Below, piece after piece: positions 20,101-30,100 of a stretch of DNA of 64,000 nt; the stretch's first letter is position 1; each line of letters starts with the position of its first letter. Below the pieces are notes generated by a model. The model did no database searches, was not told the origin of the DNA, and saw nothing but the letters and a program-made list of their open reading frames with translations. This stretch comes from Leishmania donovani (taxonomy: Eukaryota > Euglenozoa > Kinetoplastea > Trypanosomatida > Trypanosomatidae). Location: positions 124,001 to 188,000 of the forward strand of contig NC_018235.1 in the NCBI RefSeq assembly GCF_000227135.1, written 5' to 3'. A program made the position numbers and the translations under genes.

Positions 20101-22930
20101 CGAGAGCCTGCTGCTGCTCGTTGCGCACGCTACCTACTACAACTGTGTCTTCTGCTTCCCGAATGACGTCTGCGCTGGCATGTTCGACGAGGAGTTCCGC
20201 GCGGATGTGGTGCGCTGGCTTTTTGTATGCTACCACGGTGTTTACCTGACACATGTGCAGGTGCGGCACTGGCCCATGCCGGCCAAGGGCGACTACGCGG
20301 ACGCGCAGCTGAAGCGCAGAGCCGCCACGGAGCTGGAGATCTCGGCACTGGGCCTGCTGCCGACGTGCGAGCAGCAGACGGCGGGCATTGTACGCGCCGC
20401 TGTCGTTTCAGGTGTGCAAGGAAAGTCGTCGCTCACCGCTATCGCTGAGGCTGCGCGGTCCGCCTCGCTCTTCACGGCCGCGGAGGACGGCATCTTCGAC
20501 GTTGGCGGCGTCGAGGCCAACAGCGAGGCCCGGGTGGTCTACCAACTCGACCGATACGGCCGCTCCGCTGTGCTGCACGTGGCAGAGCTCGAGCGGAGCA
20601 TGGCGCTCCTCCAACGGCGCCACATGACAGGCGATCTGTGTGGCAGCTACAACTCACAGTTCGGGCCGCGTGGTGTTAGCGGCTCTAGTCGGACCCCCGG
20701 CAACAGTCGGGGCAGCTCCGCGGGTAGTGCGACCCCAGCACCGTTGCCGTCCAACGTGCACCCAAACCTTATCGAGATGGTGGACACGGAGGCCGGCTCC
20801 CACCGCTCGACGGCACGCCGGCAGACTGGGACCAAGACATCACGGCAGCAGAAGCACAGCAGCGCCGGCTTTTCTCGGAGAACGACTGGCGGATCTCCCA
20901 CAACGGCAGCGGAGCCGCTGTCACAGTGCGCCACCCTCGACGCGCGCAGCAGCAGCAGTCGAGGCGCGGTGAAGCAGGGCGCTTCCATTCAAAGTGGCTG
21001 TGGCATGCAGTCGCCGCGGCAGCGGCGCACGCCGGCTCTTGCGACGGCGGCTTCGCCCCATTGTCATCAAGAGGAAGAGGCCCGCGCGCAGTACCGCACG
21101 AGTGCGGCCGTGGCGGTGGGCAAGAGCCTGGTGACACTGGCTGCGGAGCTTCGCCGTGGCAGCCAAAAGGGCAGAGTCGCTAGAGCAACGTGGAAGGCGA
21201 CTTCGGCGCGATCCATCTGCCAAGAGAACGAACACAGAGCGAGTGCCTCGGCGCGTGCGCCTCACAGCGCCGGTGCGAACGTCAGTGGCAACGCTGCTGC
21301 GGCCGTTTGTGCGGCTGCGTCGAAGAAGAGGAACAGCGAGTGCCCCGCGACCGGAGTCCGAGCCCACCGGCGCGAGTTGTCTGCCGGCTCTCTGTTGTCT
21401 TCAAATCCTCTCTGCGTCAGCCCGGCGCCCATCCGCGATTACTGGCTGTCCATGCTCCTGCGGGCCCCATTCTGGTGGACGACGCGGACGGCGATAGCGA
21501 CGGCAGCAGCGGTGGCTGGCGGAGAAGCCGCAACGTCGCCTGCCACACTGCAGCAGCATAGCGCGCAGCTTCTGCTGTGGTCTTCCGTGCCGATTGGCGC
21601 GGATGGCGAAGTGGTACCGCTGCAAGATCTGTGTCGCCTACAGCTCGAACCATGGCGGGCGCTCTTGGCCGTCGCGGCAGTGCCGCCGATCAGCAAGGAA
21701 GCCCAGCAGGCGGCGCACCAGATGCGTGTCTACGGCAAGACAGTGCCTCAGCAGCAGGCGCACCTGCACAGGATGGTGGAGCGGCAGAAGTTGCACCACC
21801 AGTGCAATCGGCAGAGGCGCTCACAGGAGGACAGTCGAGAGCTGCCCGTGTTCGCGCCTCCCCGTCTCGCATTGGCGATCAACGCGGCGAAGACGGCGGC
21901 GACGCCGAGCGGGCCCGCGCCTTCAGCTGCGGGGACTGCGGAGCTGGAGGAGCCTGCCGTTAGCGTCGTCCCACCGCGCTTCAGTGCAAGATGGAGGACT
22001 GCAAGCAGCGTAGGTGGCGTCGCGGACCTTCTGTTCATGTGCTCTGCAATGCTTCCTCTCACGCCGCTCAACATTCCGGCGGACGCGGCAGAGCTGGAGG
22101 CGTCCACAACGACGGCGACGGTGGTGACCGCCAGCCCGCCGGCCGTCGCGCAACCTCGACGTCGCGGCACCGGAGAGGCTTACGAGAGTTGCACGCCTCC
22201 CTTTTATGAGGTGTGCTCCCCGTCCATGACCCCGGCGTCGTCGCACACGTCTTATATGCCTGCGCACGGCAAGGGCGGCGAACGCATCCGATGGCGTGCG
22301 CAACAGCACCGGGCGCACCGCAGCACCGCGGGGAGCAGCAACGGTTGCCCTGACTCGACGGACGTGACGACGCTGACCACGGCAGCCACGCCCATCACAT
22401 CGACTTTTTGGAGTATGATGCCGAGCGGCGCCCTGGCGCCGCCCGCCTTGGCAAGCATGCACCGCCGTACGCTAACGAACCAGGGTCTTACAGCTCACAA
22501 CACGGCCATCGTAACGGCGTTGTCGAGGTGCCCTGGTGGCGCGGGCGCGAGCAGCAACGGCGCCACTAGCGACACGAGGGGCACGACAAACTGGCCAGGC
22601 GACAGCTTCGCCGCCATGCCTGCTCCGCACACGGAGCCAAAGCCGCGGTCACGTCGGCTGGCCCCGCTGAGGAAGGAAGCGCTTCGCAGGCGCGTGCAGC
22701 TTCTAGCAGACCTGGACACAATTAGCAAGCGAGACCAGGTGGTTCGGCAGCACTACACGGTTCAGCACCTGCAGCTGTCCAGCGCGATGACCTACACGCA
22801 GTCAGAGGCCATGATGCGGCGTTATTGCGCGCAGAGTCGTCTCGCGCTGGAGCGGCTGATCTGCGGCGAGGTGGGCGACGCGACAGCGGCCCGTGCGGTA
22901 ACGGAGAGGACGAAGGAGTTCAACTTTTAG
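17198..22930 (+). CDS. Very large protein with FWWh/FAM227-like region
   Basis: A 1,910-aa protein from the chosen ATG at 17198 (MAFTDSSVPPAAGHTG). The open frame continues upstream to 16280, but that part is pyrimidine-rich UTR-like sequence. Most of the chain is Ser/Ala/Pro-rich and disordered. An ordered core spans about residues 561-1014. Within it, LLSPTW (about 772), then YQDLWLHHSEYV (about 833-844), and FPNDVCAGMF...VVRWLFVCYHG (about 985-1013) follow the order of motifs in the FWWh domain of FAM227 proteins: FLSP, FWW, then an AFP-type motif and a terminal Trp helix. The defining FWW is not conserved; the position reads DLW. A second patch at 605-645 (SFMWFVLLRC, NAFPHV) has similar features. 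The C-terminus is helical. Trypanosomatid FAM227-like proteins are often flagellar, but location cannot be read here. The gene is certain; the domain call is tentative. Confidence 0.85.
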   Translation: MAFTDSSVPPAAGHTGFPALCKAANDDGNEVGTQDPFMVAYPSSSLPPSYSSMIQCVLGRPLPFLPSPLSRKANSRSRSGLGVGGRLRYGTDPISCSGSLQLSYDASAASGPSSLSRTVPQGSSDEASTLGKDYILKEEDAFESPRGTPSVPTALRRSLSPTGAAAVARTMMPAAPVLLRHSHGGKTRLLYADGHVETVVAGGATKPPSKRTHAPSAASHRRMCADDKRNHLRSLPLDAAPLPSPSASGRWLLESFSAVAQVHQQQLPPLVEPIVTPQAAGAASSASPPSHAAERSAVRPMEAESSRQATKFPSWSFVTVEPQQQQVAASITLPHPSGKTPPRLPANFSEGTGKTDHARESTEAGGDEGGHGRMEGFRAMVPAGSPPITAAGAASRYDANEKSIRTSVVSTVGVRPSRSTSNVGEATLSKAADDAKTAVAALQSGVRAELAAEQRAGAQAFASRYARDVSASPSLFSLRFPVRPLSELHAFADRPHHEDAAAAASRGALSTDEPSASFLEHREAASSTRRVEDAPAISPTRAPPPQQQAPDVLLPYAQVTTPSGFTVPELLQDRLLPRETPSLQQKLSKLYAVRGLIDARDSTACRFTVSFMWFVLLRCRKARREQSLVNGYRLLSTAFSNAFPHVALDEALPPLDVLEQLLVELLTCLRYSAGVQSATNTATSAAAASSAASAASSSRRAVELPTSDGFATLTRTSGRTASTSGLLANAAPTSPPASTTHTTSDTPNAASVAAAPSKVPLRLRLHEHAAYFPLLLSPTWSKLVSTGAVDAGSGNGYQESKWAQQQEQPHSSCRQEVQRMLPSEDALAILCKMYQDLWLHHSEYVQLCLYEELLQKQLALQFGTVVMHLQQGAMSAEASTAASTTASFSAGVSQGLRPSATWRPSALASATPIARSEGWGDLRASRSGAPTSGGDLRARKSRNTTAMMTNTAVAAAAAVAPAVMDGILESLLLLVAHATYYNCVFCFPNDVCAGMFDEEFRADVVRWLFVCYHGVYLTHVQVRHWPMPAKGDYADAQLKRRAATELEISALGLLPTCEQQTAGIVRAAVVSGVQGKSSLTAIAEAARSASLFTAAEDGIFDVGGVEANSEARVVYQLDRYGRSAVLHVAELERSMALLQRRHMTGDLCGSYNSQFGPRGVSGSSRTPGNSRGSSAGSATPAPLPSNVHPNLIEMVDTEAGSHRSTARRQTGTKTSRQQKHSSAGFSRRTTGGSPTTAAEPLSQCATLDARSSSSRGAVKQGASIQSGCGMQSPRQRRTPALATAASPHCHQEEEARAQYRTSAAVAVGKSLVTLAAELRRGSQKGRVARATWKATSARSICQENEHRASASARAPHSAGANVSGNAAAAVCAAASKKRNSECPATGVRAHRRELSAGSLLSSNPLCVSPAPIRDYWLSMLLRAPFWWTTRTAIATAAAVAGGEAATSPATLQQHSAQLLLWSSVPIGADGEVVPLQDLCRLQLEPWRALLAVAAVPPISKEAQQAAHQMRVYGKTVPQQQAHLHRMVERQKLHHQCNRQRRSQEDSRELPVFAPPRLALAINAAKTAATPSGPAPSAAGTAELEEPAVSVVPPRFSARWRTASSVGGVADLLFMCSAMLPLTPLNIPADAAELEASTTTATVVTASPPAVAQPRRRGTGEAYESCTPPFYEVCSPSMTPASSHTSYMPAHGKGGERIRWRAQQHRAHRSTAGSSNGCPDSTDVTTLTTAATPITSTFWSMMPSGALAPPALASMHRRTLTNQGLTAHNTAIVTALSRCPGGAGASSNGATSDTRGTTNWPGDSFAAMPAPHTEPKPRSRRLAPLRKEALRRRVQLLADLDTISKRDQVVRQHYTVQHLQLSSAMTYTQSEAMMRRYCAQSRLALERLICGEVGDATAARAVTERTKEFNF

Positions 22931-23128
22931 GCGCGCGGGTATGTCTGGCTCTGCCTATCTGCAGAGCTCGACGGCTCGCTGCGCATCATGTATAGTAATA
23001 CCATGTCTTCTGTAAGCCCGCTTGTTTTGCATGGGAGCGCACCGCACTTTAGCGTGCAGCTGCCTTTCGGCTCTTCTGCCCGAAGTCATGTAAGTGCCGC
23101 CTCTCCTGAGCGCTCCACCGTCCCCCTG

Positions 23129-23170
23129 CTGCTTTCTCTCTCTCTCGACCGAGAGAGAGAGAGAAAGCAG
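23129..23170. repeat. Inverted repeat: 19-bp CT/GA stem with 2-nt bulge
   Basis: The left arm (23129-23147) is CTGCTTTC followed by CT repeats ending in CG. The right arm (23150-23170) is its reverse complement with one extra GA unit. Only AC separates the arms, so an RNA copy would fold into a near-perfect hairpin. Confidence 0.8.
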
Positions 23171-24019
23171 GAAGCGTGCACGGACGCATACGGGCGCACA
23201 TCCACTCACCGCCCACCCCTTCTCCACTGCGTCGCTGACTCGTCCGGGCACCGGCGCGGCGGCTGTCTTCCTCTCTCGTATCGGGCGCGCAGAAATGTCG
23301 ATGTGCGTGGGCGGCAGGACAAGCGCGCATGTGCGCGTGTGCGGAGAGCGCTTGCGCGTTGAGCGCTGCTGAGCTGTAAATATCTCGCCATACTTCATCG
23401 TGTTCTCCGTCCACCCCACCCCACCCCCCACCACCACCACCATCCACACCGACGCACGCCGTCCTGTGTCGCGGGAGGAGTGCCGTCGCCACCGCCGCAC
23501 GCCGTGGCGAAGCGGCTACCGCGTCCTTCCTTCCATGTGACGCTCATGCAGCTGTGTGCTCCTCTGTCGCTGCTTCGGCACCCACCATCTCGGGGTATGT
23601 ATGTGTATACATGTTCGCTTGTGCGCGCGCACCTGCTCTGCACTTTCTTCCCACCCCCTCCCACCTTCTCCTCCCGCTTCCTCGCAACATGGCGCGACCT
23701 TCTCTGCGTGTGCTGAGATGCTCGTCGCCAGTCGGAAGTGCTTGTTCGCTCGGCTTTCGCTGCTCTTGCGTGTGTTGTGGCGCTGAAGTTCCGCGGAGCA
23801 CACACACGCACACATACACACACGGCGCGCACACGACAAGAGAACTCGAGGGCACACATATGTGTACGTCGTTCCGCGCGCAGGAACACGTAGAGGCGGT
23901 GCAGTTGCATCCTTACCGCCGCCTATCTCTTAGTCCCCATCGGCCGCACCCCTTCTTCCCCCTCTCCCTGTGCGCGTGTATGTGCCCCTGGCAGTGTGCG
24001 CGAGCTCTAGATCAGGTCT

Positions 24020-24060
24020 CACCTTCTCCCTCTCTCTGCGGTCTCGCTTGCTCTGCGTAG
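24020..24060 (+). promoter_or_regulatory. Candidate spliced-leader acceptor for the coiled-coil gene
   Basis: A CT-rich tract (CACCTTCTCCCTCTCTCTGC and on) ends in CTCTGCGTAG with AG at 24059-24060. It gives a 74-nt 5' UTR before the ATG at 24135. Confidence 0.5.
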
Positions 24061-24134
24061 ATTCGGCCTTCTCCGTTTTTCGGAGCCCCGTTGGCGAGCA
24101 GAGCGCCTCGCCTCTACCTCCCAGCGCCGCCGCC

Positions 24135-27100
24135 ATGGACGTCTCCACCTTCTCCTCCTCGGCGCAGGATGATGCACGCGTGACGTCGGCATCGCTGTCT
24201 GGCGATGATGCGGCCACAGCGGAGGCATCACTGTATCCTTCGTCGTCTACTCCACTAGCGGCAGCGGCAGCGTCATCCTTGTCACCTGTGGGGATGGGCA
24301 GTGCTACTACTGCCGACGTTGGTCGCTGGGACGCGACCACCATTCTTGAAGCGCTGCGGTGGATGAGTGGTGCTGAAAGCAGCGGCTCTCGGTGGCAAGG
24401 GCGACCGCTTGAGATTGGCGATCCGCCGGCCAACCGAAGCTGCACCCCGGTTGAGTCAAGCATGGGGGCGCCAAATGTATCGCCCCAGGCAGCGCTGCCG
24501 CACTCTGCAGCAGTGCTTCCCACGAGCCAAGAGCACTGCAGCAGGTCACGGGCTCCCGCGGCGAGCGAGCCGATCCCGCCAGCGGCCATTGCAGCCGCGC
24601 AGCAAGGCCCTTCCTGTTGCGCCCCCTCCTCTTCTCCTCCAGCGCCGCTCGGTCAAGAAGACGCGACGGTGTCACCGCACGATCACACGCCGACGCAGCG
24701 CCGCATCGCTGCTGCGCACGCACATCGCATGGAGAGGTGCGACGGCGTTGAAGTGCAGCCCCATATCCGCGCTGACACGGGCCCCACCGCGGGCGTCGAC
24801 TCTATCGGGCTCGTGTCCTCCATTTTTGCCTCACGAAGCGCGGCGACAGCCGCCTCGCGCACGTCACCGCAGGAGAGCGAGGTACCTCCAGCGGCTGCGG
24901 TGCGGCGAGCTCGATCCGCCCCACTCCAAGCACTCGCATCTGCTGCTGTCAGTGCTGCCTGGGGACCTGTTGCCGCGCCTCAAAGTGCGGCCGTGGGCAC
25001 AGGGGTCGGTGGTACGCTGTGGCAGCAGGCGTTTGCAGCGCACGCGGAGACGCTGCTGCGCGAGACGCAGCAGCAGGTGGATGAACTGCGCCGGTACCAG
25101 CAGAAGGCCGCGCGAGAGGCCCAGCGGGCTGACGCAGTAGCAGCCGCGAACCGTGCACTGGAAGTCCAGCTCGCTGAAGCGGACGCGAAGCGTGCCGAGG
25201 ACCGTGCAGCACACGAGAGTGCTGTCAACGCGCTGTCGCAGCAGGTGCTGCGACTCGAGGAGGCTGTTGGGGTGCTGCGGCGCACAAAACTGGAGCTGCA
25301 GCGGCAGATCAAGGGGGCTCAGACAGCAGCGGCACAGCAGGAAGCGGTGCACCGGCGTGAGCTGCGAGAGGTGCGAAGCGCATTCGAAAGTGAACTGAAG
25401 CGAATGCGCGCCGAGCAGCACCTGCAGGCAGATGAGTGGCGCCACGAGCGGCACCGCCTCGAGGAAAAACTAGTCGAGTGGGATGTGACGGAGGTCGCGG
25501 TGTCCACGCAGCAGATGCAGCTGTTGACGCGTCGCGCCGAGCTCGAGCGTAAGCACGAGGCCGTCGCAGCTGCTTCGCTGGGTGCGGCGCCGACGCCTGC
25601 ATATGAAGCCGAGGCAGAGCGCGCCGCCGCTGTTCCTCGCGTGGATGCGGCCACCAGCACTGACGTGGTGGCGTTGCCCGCCGCTCAAGCGATACCGCAA
25701 GAGAGCGATGCCTCGCCATACACGCGTGTGCATCGTGACGTGCTGGCGCAGCAGCAGCTGCGGGAACAGACCATGCTGTCTGAGCTGTCCATTGCTGACG
25801 CCCGCATTCAGCAAGAGTCGAAGCAGCGACGACTCGCCGAGGAGCGCGTGGCCGAACTGCTGGAGCAGAGCGAGCAGCTGCGGGAGGCACTGACGAATGC
25901 CGAGGCGGCCGCTGCCAACACGGAACGCGTGTCTGAGGTGGCGAGGCAAGAAACAGCGGTGGCGGTCACAGCCAAGGCGGCCGGCGGCAGAGACAATGCC
26001 GGTCACCAGATGGGTCGGCGCGACGCCGTGGCGCACGGCACCGAGCATGATCTGCGAACGCAGCAGAGACTGCTGCAGGAGATTCAATACGAGTACACTG
26101 CACTTCGTCGAGAGAGCTCCGCCCTCTTTGAGCGGCACAGAGAGCAGCAACGTTGTGAGACGGAGCGGTGGGCTGCCGTACGCTCCGCCGTTGGTGCTGT
26201 CCTCCATGTGGCGGGCTTACACGACGTTCGGAGTACTCTCGAGCATGCTGCTGCTGCTGCTGCGGATACGTCAAATCTCAGCTGCCTTGGCGAAGTCCTC
26301 GCAGACTCCAGTGAGGCGTCGCTCAATGCCACCCTGGCCGCGCTCGACACTCTCGCCTCCACCCTGCGCTCGCAGCAGCAGGCCGCCGCGGCGGACGAAG
26401 CGGCGCTGCAGCAGCAGCGACGGTTGTCAACGCTCGAGGAGGCGTTGCGCGTGGCGGAGGCTCAGAACGAGGCGCGCATCGCGTCTCTCTCGGCCACCGA
26501 GGCCCAGTTGCACGAGTCGCAGCGCGAGCTTTCGGCATGGCAGAGGCGCCACAACGATCTAGCGGCTCGCCAGGACGTTTACGATGCGGCGTGGCGAGCG
26601 GCAGAGGTGCAGCTGAAGCAGATCATAGGTATTCTGCGGCGTGCGCTCCGAGAGTACGCTCAGCCCCTGTCTGCATCGTTGGCACGGCTGAGCTCTCCGG
26701 GTGATGATGCCGACAGCGCAGGCCGCCGAGTCACGAGGAGGAGGAGCGCTCGCGCGGTGAAGCGGCGGTCGCAGAGTTCGCCCGCCTCTGCCGCGTCGCT
26801 CGACGGTATCGAGGACAGTGAAGGCCACGCTGCCATGCTGCCAACAACGGCTGACGCTGCGCCTGTGTGGGCATCCGATGGCGACGCGATTGCAGACGCG
26901 GATTTGGATGACCTGCTTCAAGACGCTTTCGTGCTTCCCAAGGTGGCCGGCGAGGGGGACAAGATGGATCGCCCTGAAGCCGTTGCCGACGGTGAAGGCG
27001 AATCGCTCTCGCGGCGGCGCACCACACGGACTGCGAACCTGCCCCAGTCATCGGCGGCTACGCTCGTCGTCGTGGAATCCACGGACGGTGGTAGTGATGC

Positions 27101-30100
27101 ATCACACAGTGAAGTGCGTCGTGATATGGCGGTAGTCGTGTGGGGTCTGTTGAAGTTGCTCACGGCGTGGCGCGATCGCCAGCACGCTCTCGTAGAGGCA
27201 CGCAAGGCGTTGCAACGGCAACTCGCAGATATGACGGCGAAGAACACCGCCCTGGTAGAGGAAAGGCGAGAGGCGGCGACACGCTGTCAACGACAGCTGC
27301 GCCTCTCTCGTGCCGCGGAGCAGCGCCGCGCGCACCAGCTCGAGCAGGCACACAAAGAATTGGAGGATGTGAAACGAAAGCACATGCTCGGCAGCGCGCA
27401 AGCACACCAGAAGGCGGCCGAGTGGGAAGGCGAACGCGAAGCGCTCCGCCGCCGTCTACGCGTCGCCGAGGAGCAGCTGAACCGCGCCGAGCAGGCGCTC
27501 GTGGAGGCAGATGTGGATCACAACGCTCAGCACGCTTCGCAGGAAATGCTGCAGCATGCATTGAGTGACGTCACGGCGGCGCGCGATCGTCTGGAGCGCC
27601 GTCAGGCTGACCTTTGCGTGCACATCGAGGATCTAGAAACACGACTGTCGGTCACAGAGCGGACGCAGACGGACCTGCACGCGCTGATCACAACATCCGT
27701 GGCGTTCATCGTGCGACTCTTGGCGGACCACGAACAGCTGCAGGAACACTATCGAGTTCTGCGCACGCTCGCGTGGACGGATGCGCAGACGGCGAGGATG
27801 GTCGAGCGCGTACTAGAGAACTGCTGCCCAGAAAGAAGTGAGCAAGCGACGGCACTGGCCGGTGAGAGGGGGCTCCCCTGGTCAACGGGAGCTGCAAGTG
27901 GAGTATCCGCTTCCCCTGCGGGGGCCGCGCCGCACTCAGCGACTTCTTCTACGCTTCTCCGTATAGCTGGACATGCTGTGCGAGCGGTGTTGCGGCTTTC
28001 GCGACTCCTGACAGCGCGCCAGCGTCTGAGGAGTCACGCCGGTACGCGCCGCAGCGATGGCTCCATCCTCTCGCCCTCGGCAGCAGCAGCGGAGCCGGCG
28101 TCACTGCAGCCGCTCTTACTGGCGCTCTCCTCTGCCTTTGCGTGGGGTGCTGCGACTCCGGCGCTCAACAACGCGGCGGCCTCACTTCACGATAGCCGTC
28201 TACGGCGCTACGCGACACGCCCGGACTCCTGCGTGCTCCCGGTTGTCCATCTCCCAGCACCGCTGGAACTTGCAGCCGTCGCGCACAATGAGGCGGCAGA
28301 GGTGGAGGCCGGAGGGCATGCTGGATTGTCCAAGGTCCGCTTCGACCTCCGCAGTCGCGCGTGCGAGGATGAGGAGACGTACATCGGCGCGGACCACCAC
28401 CAGCAGCGGCAGCTCGTGCAGCTGCTCACCGTTGCGCAGATTGATATGCAGGCTCCCACGACGCGACACCTGTGTGATGGGGTGTTGGCAGCCAGCTCAG
28501 CGAGTGCGCGCGCGACGGTGGAGCTCCTGCAGCTCGCCCAAGTGCGCGAAGCCTTGAGTGCAACGTTGTTGAGGCGCCGAGGTCGGAATCGCCTGTCGAT
28601 CGCGAAACCACAGCCGGTGCTTCCGGTGCCGGATCTGCGCCCCCTCCTTCCAGACCGACTCGCCGCGCTCCTTCAGTCACACCTGCAGCGGGCCGTCACG
28701 CAGACCTGCCAAGTGGCGGAGTCGCACATGCTGGTGCAGCGGTTGATGCACCACAACGAAACGCTAGTGTCCGCGCTGAAGATGCGGACTAACGAGCACG
28801 CCGCCGCCTCCGCGGAGGTGCGGTCTCTGACATCGCAGCTGCAGCTGCAGCAGGCGGAGCGAGCGGAGCGCACCGCCGTGCAGGAGAGGCTGGTCGAGGT
28901 GCGCGCATCACTCCTGCGGGAGCGCGAGCTGCGCCGCGCGGCGGAGGCGCGTCTGGCGGAGTTGCAACAGGCGCGACTTCAGTGGCTCAGCGATCGAGAG
29001 CAGTACAAGCGTGAGGTGTACTCGTTGAACATGGAGTTGGCCAGCACCTCTGTGGGAGGTGCGTCGCCTGCTGGCGGGGGGACGCGCCCTCTTCCTCCTT
29101 TTGCACATGGAGGTGGTGCTGGGCCGGCATTGGCCACATCTGCACTGTCGATACAAGTGGATAACACAACTATGTCGGACGCCGCGCGCCGCCCTGCGGC
29201 ACCGCCGTCACACCTGGATGCACTCGCGGACAGTGTGATGGACGGGAGTGCGCTGTGCGAGCAGGATTTTGCGCACGGCAGCCATCCGCAGGTCTGGCGC
29301 GCAGCAGCTTTCGCGGCGGAGGTGGACTACCAGCGGAACTCCGAGAACGTCTACTACCACGAGCTGCTCCGAAACGGCCATGAGCGCGACAGCCACGCTC
29401 GCGCCGGGCATCGTCATGGAGGCAATATTGGCGCACACGCGGACGCCCCAAAGTGGAGTAGCGCGCATGGTGAGACACCCCCGTTGCGGACGCCGCATTA
29501 CCGCCCCCGTACCAACTTGCCCACACCGCAGGATCTCGCCGAGAGCGGATCGCCGGACGATACCCGCTCTGCTGGTGCTGCTCCTGGTGCTGGCGGTGGT
29601 GGAGGAGGGGTTCGGCCAACCAGCGATACCGATGCGTCCCTGTGGAACGAACAGCGACAGCCGCACGGTCCATCATGCGCGATAGGCCTTTCGCCGACAG
29701 CGGCCAGTATGGACACACTGAAGACGACAACGCCTGCGGAACGGCCGCCTGCACCGCAGCCGCTGCTAACTTCGGCGAACGCGCTGGAGTTGTACGTGCC
29801 AAGCGTGGCTCGCCAGCGTGAGAAGCCCCGCAGTCACAACGCCGTGAACTGTGAGGAGCGACGGCTGGACACCACCGCCAAGACGACCCGAGCGAAGCGA
29901 AAGACCATCAACAACGAAGGGTTCGGCATCGTGAGCCACGCTGCCGCGACTGCATCGCCATCTTCATCATTTCTGGCGGATGCGCCAGCACCAGAGTCGG
30001 ATGTTTGCGCCGCAACGCCGCCACCTCTCTCGCCACCGCCGCCACTGCGATCCACAGCGGACACGGAGACGCCGGCGGAGGAACGCCGCGGATCGACGCA

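Larger units (their letters stand above)
22931..24134. other. Intergenic spacer with CT/GA hairpin
   Basis: The spacer holds a long imperfect CT/GA hairpin (23129-23170), CCACC runs (23413-23445), (CA)n near 23800-23825 and a pyrimidine tract leading to AG at 24059-24060. No credible gene is present. Confidence 0.6.
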
